A stretch of DNA of 5,108 nucleotides from a bacterium (GTDB lineage Bacteria; Pseudomonadota; Alphaproteobacteria; Caulobacterales; Hyphomonadaceae): positions 1 through 5,108 of the forward strand of contig JAVBYB010000347.1 of the NCBI GenBank assembly GCA_030824255.1, written 5' to 3'. The position numbers and the translations under genes were made by a program. Below, in pieces: positions 1 through 4,674 of this stretch. Under the pieces are notes generated by a model. It was not told the origin of the DNA, ran no database searches, and saw only the letters and a list, made by a program, of their open reading frames with translations. The number at the start of each line of letters is the position of its first letter. The first letter of the stretch is position 1.

Positions 1-80
1 CGCACGAAAAGTCGGCCGCGATAACCACGGCGTATGCGAGAATCCGCGCCGATCGGGGTTTTCTCATCCGGGCCGATTGA
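1..80 (+). CDS. C-terminal end of a probable DjlA/DjiA-like J-domain co-chaperone (partial)
   Basis: The frame beginning at base 3 is open from the left edge to a TGA at 78-80 and encodes 25 residues. They include AITTAYARIRADRGF, which resembles the last helix of a C-terminal J domain: E. coli DjlA ends in a similar 'QQAYELICQQKGF' pattern. DjlA-type proteins are co-chaperones that stimulate DnaK, with the J domain at the extreme C-terminus, so a stop shortly after this motif fits. In alphaproteobacteria such genes are, as I recall, often close to an AmpD-type amidase, and one lies downstream here. Cautions: only 25 codons are visible; two codons (ATA, AGA) are rare for this GC content; and another frame is open from base 2 to a stop at 113-115. 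The identity is an inference from a short motif plus context. Confidence 0.5.
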   Translation, partial: HEKSAAITTAYARIRADRGFLIRAD

Positions 81-92
81 CTTTCGGGTCAA
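77..92. promoter_or_regulatory. Inverted repeat TTGAC-N6-GTCAA upstream of the small membrane protein gene
   Basis: TTGAC at 77-81 and GTCAA at 88-92 form a perfect 5-bp dyad with a 6-bp centre, 35 bp before the next start codon. TTGACT also looks like a -35 box, but the nearest AT-rich candidate for a -10 (TTTTAA, 103-108) is 20 bp away, which is too far for a good promoter. It may be an operator, a weak promoter element or chance. The left arm overlaps the stop codon of the preceding reading frame. Confidence 0.25.
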
Positions 93-113
93 CGGGCGCA
101 CCTTTTAAGTCAT

Positions 114-119
114 AGGGAG
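114..119 (+). promoter_or_regulatory. Ribosome binding site of the small membrane protein gene
   Basis: AGGGAG lies 7 nt before the ATG at 127, a usual Shine-Dalgarno distance. It supports this start over the in-frame internal ATG at 169. Confidence 0.6.
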
Positions 120-126
120 CCCCGGC

Positions 127-405
127 ATGACCGACACGTTTGGCCAGACCCATTTGGGAACGCGCTTCATGACGGCGCTTCAGCGGGTATTCGGCTTCGT
201 CGCCAAGGTGGGCTTCGGGCTTTTCCTGATGGTTGCCGCGCTAGCCGCCCTGATCGCCACGACCTTCATCGGCATCATGCTCGCCATCGCGGCCATCTTC
301 CTGTCGCTGACCCGGCCCCGCCGCAACAAGCGCGCCCCGGCTCCGGACACGTCCCAGCCGCTTGAGGCCCGCCGCACCGCCGACGGCTGGGTAATCGAAC
401 TCTAG
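127..405 (+). CDS. Small inner-membrane protein, 92 residues, function unknown
   Basis: Residues 1-27 form a polar to weakly amphipathic N-terminus. Residues 28-61 are one uninterrupted hydrophobic stretch rich in Ala, Leu, Ile and Phe, with no charged residue. It is long enough for one long helix or a tight two-helix hairpin. A strongly basic patch follows (RPRRNKR, about 63-69), which by the positive-inside rule puts the C-terminal tail in the cytoplasm. The tail ends in a short conserved-looking motif (LEARRTADGWVIEL, 79-92) similar to the ends of other small alphaproteobacterial membrane proteins I have seen. There is no signal-peptidase site or known domain. The gene starts 46 nt after the DjlA-like stop, so the two could share a transcript. 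The ATG at 127 is preceded by AGGGAG. I cannot assign a function; its reality as a gene is supported by the ribosome binding site, composition and a coherent membrane topology. Confidence 0.8.
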   Translation: MTDTFGQTHLGTRFMTALQRVFGFVAKVGFGLFLMVAALAALIATTFIGIMLAIAAIFLSLTRPRRNKRAPAPDTSQPLEARRTADGWVIEL

Positions 406-474
406 CCAACCGCTTTTTGCCTGATCACGCGGTCATGTCCTGCCTCGTGGAGGGCGGGTGACGTATGGCTGATG

Positions 475-487
475 GGGGGCTGCCCCC
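475..487. other. Short GC hairpin (GGGGG-CTG-CCCCC) between the small membrane protein and permease genes
   Basis: Five G:C pairs close a 3-nt loop, 70 nt after the stop of the small membrane protein gene. No T-tract follows on the plus strand (AAATTG comes next), so it is not a classical intrinsic terminator. It could still slow the ribosome or polymerase. It lies inside the possible N-terminal extension of the permease frame (see that entry). Confidence 0.35.
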
Positions 488-521
488 AAATTGTCGCGAC
501 CCAAACCCTTGCGCATCATCG

Positions 522-545
522 CCCGCGGCGCGACACCACCGCGGG
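522..545. other. 7-bp stem with 10-nt loop just upstream of the permease ribosome binding site
   Basis: CCCGCGG at 522-528 pairs perfectly with CCGCGGG at 539-545. The structure ends 28 nt before the AGGA that precedes the permease start at 588. With the 475-487 hairpin it makes the 182-nt gap rich in structure. No T-run follows. Possible roles are a transcription pause or an mRNA-stabilising 5' element; chance pairing in GC-rich DNA is also possible. Confidence 0.3.
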
Positions 546-587
546 GCGACTAATTCCCACACCACTCCCAGTCAGGAACCCGGGGCC

Positions 588-1481
588 ATGAAACCCGCGG
601 ACTTTGCGCTGCTCGTCGCCGTGTGCCTGTTCTGGGCGCTCAACCTCGTCATCACCCGCTGGACGGTGACGACGGGCGACGTGCCGCCGCTGTTCTTCGC
701 CGCCGTTCGCGTCACGCTGCTCGCCGCCATACTCGCGCCCTTCCTGCTGCCCGCGCCGCGCCAGATCGGCATGATGTTCCTCATCGCCATGGGCATGGCC
801 GGGTTCCACTTCGGCCTGCTGTTTCTCGGCCTCGCCACCTCCACCGCCGGCGTCGCCGCCGTGATCGGACAACTCGGCGTGCCCTTCACGACAATCCTAT
901 CGATCATCTTCCTGAAGGAGCAGATCGGCATCTGGCGCACGTCCGGCATCGTGCTCGCTTTTGTCGGCGTGATGATCATCATGATCGATCCCGCCCAGTT
1001 CTCGCTCACGATCGGCGCGGTTTACCTCATCGGCGCGGCGCTCTGCGGCGCTATCGCCAACATCCTGATGAAGCGCATCGAGCCCATGCCCGCCATGCGC
1101 CTGCAGGCGTGGATCGGCCTCTTCTCCATCCTGCCGCTCGCCCTGATGTCGCTCATCTGGGAGACAGGGCAGGCCGACGCCTACGCCGCGCTCGACTGGC
1201 GCGTCTACGCCTCCAGCATCTTCGCGGTGCTGGGCGTGTCCATCTTTGCCCATGGCAATTTCTACCGCCTGATCAAGCAGTACGACGTCACGCTCCTGTC
1301 GCCGCTCACTCTGATGACGCCCGTCATGGCCGTCTTCCTGGGCGTCGCGTTCCTCGGCGAATCCGTCACCTGGCAAATGGTTGTGGGCGGCATCATGGCC
1401 CTGGCCGGCGTCGGTATCATCGGTGTCCGCCGCAACCGGCGCTTCCCTGAAGCCTCCGTTGGCGACAAGATCGGTCCATGA
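588..1481 (+). CDS. EamA (DMT superfamily) permease, 297 residues
   Basis: This is an integral inner-membrane transporter of the drug/metabolite transporter superfamily, which moves small metabolites such as amino acids or their derivatives; the substrate cannot be read from sequence. The protein is about ten hydrophobic helices in two tandem EamA repeats, roughly residues 6-133 and 143-280. Each repeat ends with the family pattern of a Pro-containing helix followed by an acidic loop: P99...FLKE111 in the first, P245...FLGE258 in the second. The N-terminus FWALNLVITRW is typical of helix 1. I chose the ATG at 588 because it puts helix 1 at residue 6, gives the usual family length, and has AGGA at 574-577. 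The same frame continues upstream to an ATG at 465 with a good GGAGGG (449-454), which would add 41 polar residues unlike the family. The last bases overlap the amidase start (ATGA, 1478-1481), indicating an operon with translational coupling. The C-terminal tail is basic (RRNRR) and cytoplasmic. Confidence 0.92.
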   Translation: MKPADFALLVAVCLFWALNLVITRWTVTTGDVPPLFFAAVRVTLLAAILAPFLLPAPRQIGMMFLIAMGMAGFHFGLLFLGLATSTAGVAAVIGQLGVPFTTILSIIFLKEQIGIWRTSGIVLAFVGVMIIMIDPAQFSLTIGAVYLIGAALCGAIANILMKRIEPMPAMRLQAWIGLFSILPLALMSLIWETGQADAYAALDWRVYASSIFAVLGVSIFAHGNFYRLIKQYDVTLLSPLTLMTPVMAVFLGVAFLGESVTWQMVVGGIMALAGVGIIGVRRNRRFPEASVGDKIGP

Positions 1482-2230
1482 GTCTGACCCTGATCCCGGC
1501 CCCCAGCCCCAATTTCAACGAGCGGCAACACCCGCTCGACATGCTGGTCCTGCACTATACCGGAATGCAGGACGGCCCCTCCGCGCTTGCCCGCCTGCAG
1601 GAAGACCGCGAGCCCCGCGTCTCCGCCCACTACATGGTCGAAGAAGACGGCCGCATCTTCGTCCTCGTCCCCGAAGAAAAACGCGCCTGGCACGCTGGCC
1701 GCAGTTCATGGCGTGGCCGCGAGGATCTCAACTCCCGCTCCATCGGCATCGAGATCGTGAACCCCGGCCATGAATGGGGCTATCGTCCCTTCACCGAGCC
1801 GCAGCTCGCCGCCGTCCTCGAACTCTGCCAGGGCATCCGCTCGCGCTGGTTCATCCCCCAGCCCAACATCGTTGCGCATTCCGACATCGCGCCCGACCGC
1901 AAGGAAGATCCCGGCGAGTTGTTCCCGTGGAAGCGCTTCGCCGAAGCCGGCGTCGGCCTGTGGCCGGAGCCGCAGCGTCCGGAACCCTGGATGATGCACG
2001 GCGCGGCGATGGGCGACGCCGGAATGACCGTGGAAGAGTTCCAGCGAGACCTGCAGCGCATCGGCTACAAGCTTCATGTCACCAGCGTGTTTGACGAGGC
2101 CACGGCCGCCGTCGTCCGCGCCTTCCAGCGCCGCTGGCGCCCCGAGCGCGTCACGGGGGAGGGCGACACCGTCACGATCACGCTCGCGCACGGCGTCGCG
2201 GAACTCTCCGCCGACAAAAGCAGCGCCTGA
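1478..2230 (+). CDS. N-acetylmuramoyl-L-alanine amidase (Amidase_2/AmpD type) with C-terminal peptidoglycan-binding domain
   Basis: This zinc amidase cleaves the bond between N-acetylmuramic acid (or its anhydro form) and the L-Ala stem peptide. The Amidase_2 domain spans about residues 5-150. H26 (in VLHYTGM), H134 and D144 (in HSDIAPDRKEDPG) match the three AmpD zinc ligands. E92 (SIGIEIVN) and K142 match the catalytic Glu and Lys. Residues about 183-222 (EEFQRDLQRIGY ... AVVRAFQRRW) form a PG_binding_1 three-helix domain; a short tail follows. At 250 residues it is close in layout to E. coli AmiD. However, AmiD is an outer-membrane lipoprotein, and this protein has no signal peptide or lipobox, so it is predicted cytosolic and more AmpD-like in location. 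Its ATG overlaps the permease stop by 4 nt, indicating coupled translation. A role in muropeptide recycling is inferred from family and predicted location. The gene is followed after 2 nt by a long hairpin. Confidence 0.95.
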   Translation: MSLTLIPAPSPNFNERQHPLDMLVLHYTGMQDGPSALARLQEDREPRVSAHYMVEEDGRIFVLVPEEKRAWHAGRSSWRGREDLNSRSIGIEIVNPGHEWGYRPFTEPQLAAVLELCQGIRSRWFIPQPNIVAHSDIAPDRKEDPGELFPWKRFAEAGVGLWPEPQRPEPWMMHGAAMGDAGMTVEEFQRDLQRIGYKLHVTSVFDEATAAVVRAFQRRWRPERVTGEGDTVTITLAHGVAELSADKSSA

Positions 2231-2232
2231 CC

Positions 2233-2273
2233 CTGCGGTTGCGTGCGCGACACACATCGGTACGGAACCGCAG
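2233..2273. terminator. Long imperfect hairpin directly after the amidase stop codon
   Basis: The outer arms CTGCGGTT (2233-2240) and AACCGCAG (2266-2273) pair perfectly over 8 bp. After a G-G mismatch, CGTGC (2242-2246) pairs with GTACG (2260-2264) through one G-U pair. After a bulged G at 2247, CGA pairs with TCG around a CACACA loop (2251-2256). That is 16 pairs in 41 nt. It starts 2 nt after the amidase TGA and lies 71 nt before the BLUF start. No T-tract follows (TGTGACAC comes next), so it is not a canonical intrinsic terminator. It may end or stabilise the permease-amidase mRNA, or be a regulatory element of the BLUF gene. Confidence 0.5.
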
Positions 2274-2334
2274 TGTGACACAAACGCTAATTTCCCATTC
2301 ACCATTGAAGGCGCATCCTCTCAATCGGATGAAC

Positions 2335-2339
2335 GGAGG
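2335..2339 (+). promoter_or_regulatory. Ribosome binding site of the BLUF gene
   Basis: GGAGG lies 5 nt before the ATG at 2345, the strongest Shine-Dalgarno sequence in the window after the unused one at 449-454. It fixes the BLUF start against the in-frame ATG at 2378. Confidence 0.75.
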
Positions 2340-2344
2340 CACGC

Positions 2345-2779
2345 ATGCAGTCCGGGTCGCTCTATCGCGTCGTCTACATGAGCACCGCCGTCGGCGTGCT
2401 GCGAGCTGAAGAGCTCGACCGCATTTATCTCCGCGCGAAATCAGCCAATGCAGGCGCCGGCGTCACCGGCCTCATGCTGTTCTATGAAGGCGTCTTCCTG
2501 CAGGTCCTCGAAGGTCCCGCCGCCGGCGTCATGAGCCTGATGGAAAAGATCCGCCGCGACCGTCGCCACTCTGGCATCGCAGTTCTGGAATCCGGCCCCG
2601 CTGAGTCGCGCGCCTTCGAAAGTTCCCCAATGCACTTTGTCGCCGCGCGCAATCTCAGCCCCGGCGAGAAGCAGGCCTTCTCAGATCTTCGCAAGGCCGT
2701 CGCTGTGCGTCCCGCCATGGCAGGCGAACACGGCCTCTCCGATTTTCTGGCAGCCTTCGCGGCCGTCCGTCCCGCCTGA
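2345..2779 (+). CDS. Stand-alone BLUF-domain blue-light sensor, 144 residues
   Basis: BLUF domains bind FAD and sense blue light through a Tyr-Gln-flavin hydrogen-bond switch. Residues about 5-98 carry the fold, and the key residues are present: Y11 (YRVVYMS), N35 followed by the GVTGLMLFYEG strand (39-49), and Q53 in FLQVLEG (51-57). The later motif R-x-F-x-x-W-x-M-x-F reads RAFESSPMHF (89-98). Met96 is therefore kept, but the semi-conserved Trp (W104 in AppA) is Ser94. The rest (about 103-144) is probably two helices, as in short BLUF proteins that signal through a partner protein. There is no GGDEF, EAL or cyclase output domain. The gene stands 114 nt behind the amidase, with a hairpin between, so it may have its own promoter, although I see no convincing -35/-10 pair. 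The SRPBCC gene follows 48 nt later on the same strand; no functional link is visible. Confidence 0.93.
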   Translation: MQSGSLYRVVYMSTAVGVLRAEELDRIYLRAKSANAGAGVTGLMLFYEGVFLQVLEGPAAGVMSLMEKIRRDRRHSGIAVLESGPAESRAFESSPMHFVAARNLSPGEKQAFSDLRKAVAVRPAMAGEHGLSDFLAAFAAVRPA

Positions 2780-2827
2780 TCGCGTCGTAACATTGCCGTC
2801 TCTGTGTTGCGCCCTATGCTCGGATGC

Positions 2828-3304
2828 ATGACGCGCACATCCACTCATCCCGTCATCGACGAAGCCGATCGGCTCATACGCGCGACGCCGGACAGGATCT
2901 ATGCCGCCTTCGTCGATCCCGCCGCCTTGGCCGCATGGATGCCGCCCGAAGGCATGACAGGCCGCATCGAAACCTTCGAGCCACGTCCCGGCGGCCGTTA
3001 CCGGATGGCGCTCGTCTATGCTGAAGGCTCTGGAGAGCAGGGCAAGGCGGGCGATGGATCGGATGTCGTGGAAGGCCGCTTCGAGGCGCTCGTCCCGGGC
3101 GAGCGGGTCGAACAGTCGAGCGTCTTCCAGTCGGATGATCCTGCCTTCGCCGGGACCATGCGGGTCACATGGACCTTCACGCCTGAAGATGGCGCAACCC
3201 GCGTCCATGTCCGCTGCGAGGATGTGCCGCCCGGCATCGACGGCGACAGCCACGACGAGGGAATCCGCTCCTCGCTCGCAAACCTCGCCGCGTATTTGGA
3301 ATAG
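2828..3304 (+). CDS. SRPBCC / AHSA1-like ligand-binding-fold protein, 158 residues
   Basis: This is a START/Bet v1-like helix-grip protein of the AHSA1 (activator of Hsp90 ATPase homologue) family, often annotated as polyketide cyclase-like. The family encloses hydrophobic ligands or has unknown roles in bacteria. The opening matches the family pattern: a first strand (DEADRLIRA, 11-19), then TPDRIYAAFVDPAALAAWMPPEG (20-42) with the invariant-looking W37 and P40-E41-G42, then RPGGRYRMAL (53-62). Near the end are a VTWTFTPEDGATRVHV strand pair (113-128) and a long C-terminal helix. Length is typical. The start is uncertain: in-frame GTG at 2804 and ATG at 2816 lie upstream, and none has a good ribosome binding site. 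I chose 2828 because it gives a normal N-terminus just before the first strand. The gene ends 6 nt from the end of the convergent coiled-coil gene, and no terminator hairpin fits between them. Confidence 0.85.
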   Translation: MTRTSTHPVIDEADRLIRATPDRIYAAFVDPAALAAWMPPEGMTGRIETFEPRPGGRYRMALVYAEGSGEQGKAGDGSDVVEGRFEALVPGERVEQSSVFQSDDPAFAGTMRVTWTFTPEDGATRVHVRCEDVPPGIDGDSHDEGIRSSLANLAAYLE

Positions 3305-3310
3305 CTTCGC

Positions 3311-3490
3311 TTAGGCGCCCTCGGCCGCCCGCTTCGTCTCAAGCGCGGCGATCTCCTTGTCGAGATCGCTGATCTTCTTCTTGAGCACCGGAATGGCCGC
3401 CGCATCGTCCGTGCCCTGCGCGAGGGCCAGCTCCTGCTCAAGGCGCGACCGGTCGCGACGCAGTTTCCGGATGGGGGATTGCTTGGCCAT
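3311..3490 (-). CDS. Small coiled-coil protein, 59 residues, function unknown
   Basis: The ATG is at 3490-3488 and the stop at 3313-3311. The protein begins MAKQSPIRKLRRDRSRLEQE. It has a strongly basic first third (about residues 3-16) followed by two heptad-like helical stretches, SRLEQELALAQ (15-25) and IPVLKKKISDLDKEIAALETKRA (33-55), separated by an Asp/Ala-rich turn. This suggests a short antiparallel or dimeric coiled coil with a basic head, possibly binding nucleic acid or ribosomes; that is inference. GGAAGA (3496-3501 on this strand) lies 5 nt before the ATG and sets the start. The frame stays open upstream to 3661 only because it reads through the repeat region. The gene converges on the SRPBCC gene with a 6-nt gap. 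Its mRNA leader may include the REP-like repeats beyond 3521 unless its promoter lies within 3491-3520. I do not recognise a named family. Confidence 0.72.
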   Translation of the reverse strand: MAKQSPIRKLRRDRSRLEQELALAQGTDDAAAIPVLKKKISDLDKEIAALETKRAAEGA

Positions 3491-3495
3491 GGCGT

Positions 3496-3501
3496 TCTTC
3501 C
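3496..3501 (-). promoter_or_regulatory. Ribosome binding site of the coiled-coil protein gene
   Basis: Read on the minus strand this is GGAAGA, 5 nt before the ATG at 3490. It supports the short 59-residue product over longer readings that start inside the repeat. Confidence 0.55.
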
Positions 3502-3520
3502 AAATCTGTCGCGCCGCACA

Positions 3521-3629
3521 CCGCTTGTCATCCCGGAAGCGCGCAGCGCTGTCCGGGACCCATTGCGAGCGCACGACAGCCTCTCGATGGTTCCCGGTTC
3601 TCGCTGCGCTCGCCCGGGATGACAAGCGG
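3521..3629. repeat. Inverted pair of REP-like palindromes (BIME-like unit)
   Basis: CCGCTTGTCATCCCGG at 3521-3536 recurs as its exact reverse complement at 3614-3629, a perfect 16-bp inverted repeat. The similarity continues inward, so each arm is about 44 nt (3521-3564 and 3586-3629) with scattered mismatches. Each arm is itself a palindrome: TCCCGG 3531-3536 with CCGGGA 3553-3558 on the left, TCCCGG 3592-3597 with CCGGGA 3614-3619 on the right. The unit can therefore fold as two small hairpins or one long one. Alphaproteobacterial genomes commonly carry dispersed intergenic repeats with this GTCATCCCGG...CCGGGA core. Two such units head to head resemble the REP pairs known in enterics, which are thought to be spread by RAYT transposases. 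No transposase gene is present here. The element occupies most of the divergent gap between the coiled-coil and glycosylase genes. Confidence 0.8.
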
Positions 3630-3738
3630 GAGTTTCGCAAACGCCATCCCGAAGCCCGCAAAGCCTGCTGTCACCCTCCGTCAGCATCCCCTGGCTCACC
3701 CGCTTGCACGCGACTCCGCCCGGTGAAACTCTCTCCCC

Positions 3739-4416
3739 ATGCCAAAACCCACACCCAAGGCCCCCGCGATCATCCAGCTTGACGTCACCGACGCGAAGCA
3801 GCTGAGACGGGCCGTGAAACACCTCGCCAAATCCTGCGAGACGATCGCCGCAGCGCATGAGCGCGTTGGCGTTCCCGAATGGCGCACGCGGCAGGGCGAT
3901 TATGCCGGGCTGGCCCGCATCATCGCCTACCAGCAACTCTCGACCAAGGCTGCCGGCACGATCTGGGGCAGGGTGGAGACGCTCGTCGGCAAGGTCACAC
4001 CCGCCGCCATCCTCGAGGCCGACTTCGACGCCCTGCGCACCTGCGGCCTCTCCCGTCCCAAGATCGCGCATATCCGCTCCATCGCGGAAGCCGTCACCAG
4101 CGGTTCGCTGAACCTGCGCCGCGTCGCCAGGGCCACCGACGCCGACGCCCAGGCCGAACTCGTCGCCGTGAAGGGCATCGGCCCCTGGACTGCGGACGTC
4201 TACCTGATGTTCTGCCTCGGCCGCTGGGATGTCTTCCCCCACGCCGACATCGGCCTCAGCGAGGCCTACCGCATGATCACCAACGAGAAGAAACGTCACG
4301 ACCCGAAGAAATTCCTGAAAACCGGCGAACGCTGGCGTCCCTATCGCGGCGTGGCCGCCCACATGCTCTGGGCTTACATCAACGCCGTCCGCGAGGAACA
4401 ACGCGGCGGGGCGTGA
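3739..4416 (+). CDS. DNA-3-methyladenine glycosylase II family protein (AlkA-type, HhH-GPD), 225 residues
   Basis: This base-excision repair enzyme removes alkylated bases such as 3-methyladenine from DNA, leaving an abasic site. The HhH-GPD fold covers about residues 40-215. It contains LARIIAYQQLSTKAA (58-72), typical of the AlkA/Mag group, the helix-hairpin-helix VKGIGPWTADVYLMF (144-158), and D170 in VFPHADIGL (165-173), which aligns with the catalytic Asp of AlkA (D238). There is no C-terminal four-Cys iron-sulphur motif, which argues against the EndoIII/MutY branch. The N-terminal domain of E. coli AlkA is absent: the length matches compact forms such as yeast Mag1-like enzymes. The first about 15 residues are Pro/Lys-rich and probably disordered. 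The ATG at 3739 has only a weak GGTGA (3722-3726) 12 nt upstream. No Ada-like operator is recognisable. The gene runs divergently from the coiled-coil gene across the repeat-filled gap. Confidence 0.95.
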   Translation: MPKPTPKAPAIIQLDVTDAKQLRRAVKHLAKSCETIAAAHERVGVPEWRTRQGDYAGLARIIAYQQLSTKAAGTIWGRVETLVGKVTPAAILEADFDALRTCGLSRPKIAHIRSIAEAVTSGSLNLRRVARATDADAQAELVAVKGIGPWTADVYLMFCLGRWDVFPHADIGLSEAYRMITNEKKRHDPKKFLKTGERWRPYRGVAAHMLWAYINAVREEQRGGA

Positions 4417-4515
4417 CACCGCTCAAGTCCTGCCCCGGCGAAGCCGGCGGATCGCGCCACACAGGCTGGCCTCCCGCCGCATCACCCCCGAGGAAGGCCC
4501 GCTCCTGAATTGGCA

Positions 4516-4556
4516 GCGCGCATCATGCGCGCAGCTGCTGAGCGCGTGATGCGCTC
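4516..4556. promoter_or_regulatory. Two tandem related dyads, centres 24 bp apart
   Basis: GCGCGCAT-C-ATGCGCGC (4516-4532) is a perfect 8-bp dyad around one base. GAGCGC-GTGAT-GCGCTC (4540-4556) is a 6-bp dyad around five bases. Aligned on their centres, the two 17-mers agree at 13 positions and share the pattern GCGC-N5-GCGC. Two similar dyads on nearly the same helix face are what tandem operator sites for a dimeric regulator look like, but chance is not excluded in GC-rich DNA. They lie about 100 nt past the glycosylase stop and about 185 nt before the HNH start. Confidence 0.35.
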
Positions 4557-4674
4557 CGGCGTCAGTTTTCAGGGGTTTCCGCGCTGTCATGACGTCAGGG
4601 CTTGCCATGTCGCCCCCCTGTCACGATGTTATGAGACAGAATCGATCACCCCGGTCGCTGGAGCCATGTGGCGC

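Noticed and set aside
38..65. GAGAA ... TTCTC arms followed by a T-rich stretch, as a possible terminator
   Set aside because: It lies within the probable DjlA-like coding tail. Only 5 bp pair cleanly, and the T-run is part of the arm rather than following it.
623..1450. 275-codon plus-strand frame inside the permease gene
   Set aside because: It is an Arg/His-rich out-of-frame shadow of a GC-rich gene. The overlapping frame encodes a clear ten-helix EamA protein.
2286..2291. GCTAAT as a -10 element for the BLUF gene
   Set aside because: It partly resembles a Caulobacter-type -10, but no -35-like TTG element exists at a suitable distance; the upstream bases belong to the hairpin.
2681..3253. 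190-codon minus-strand frame opposite the BLUF and SRPBCC genes
   Set aside because: It has no ribosome binding site or recognisable domain. The plus-strand frames carry conserved BLUF and AHSA1 motifs.
3357..3782. 141-codon plus-strand open frame across the repeat region
   Set aside because: It is antisense to the coiled-coil gene and then reads through the GTCATCCCGG repeats. The product is Ser/Arg-rich with no domain, typical of spurious translation of such repeats.
3016..4419. 467-codon minus-strand open frame
   Set aside because: It is antisense to the glycosylase and part of the SRPBCC gene and runs through the REP-like repeat. Its protein is low-complexity and repeat-derived, while the plus-strand genes have clear family motifs.
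4435..4447. CCGGC-GAA-GCCGG hairpin as glycosylase terminator
   Set aside because: The stem is only 5 bp and no T-tract follows, so it is not supportable as an intrinsic terminator.
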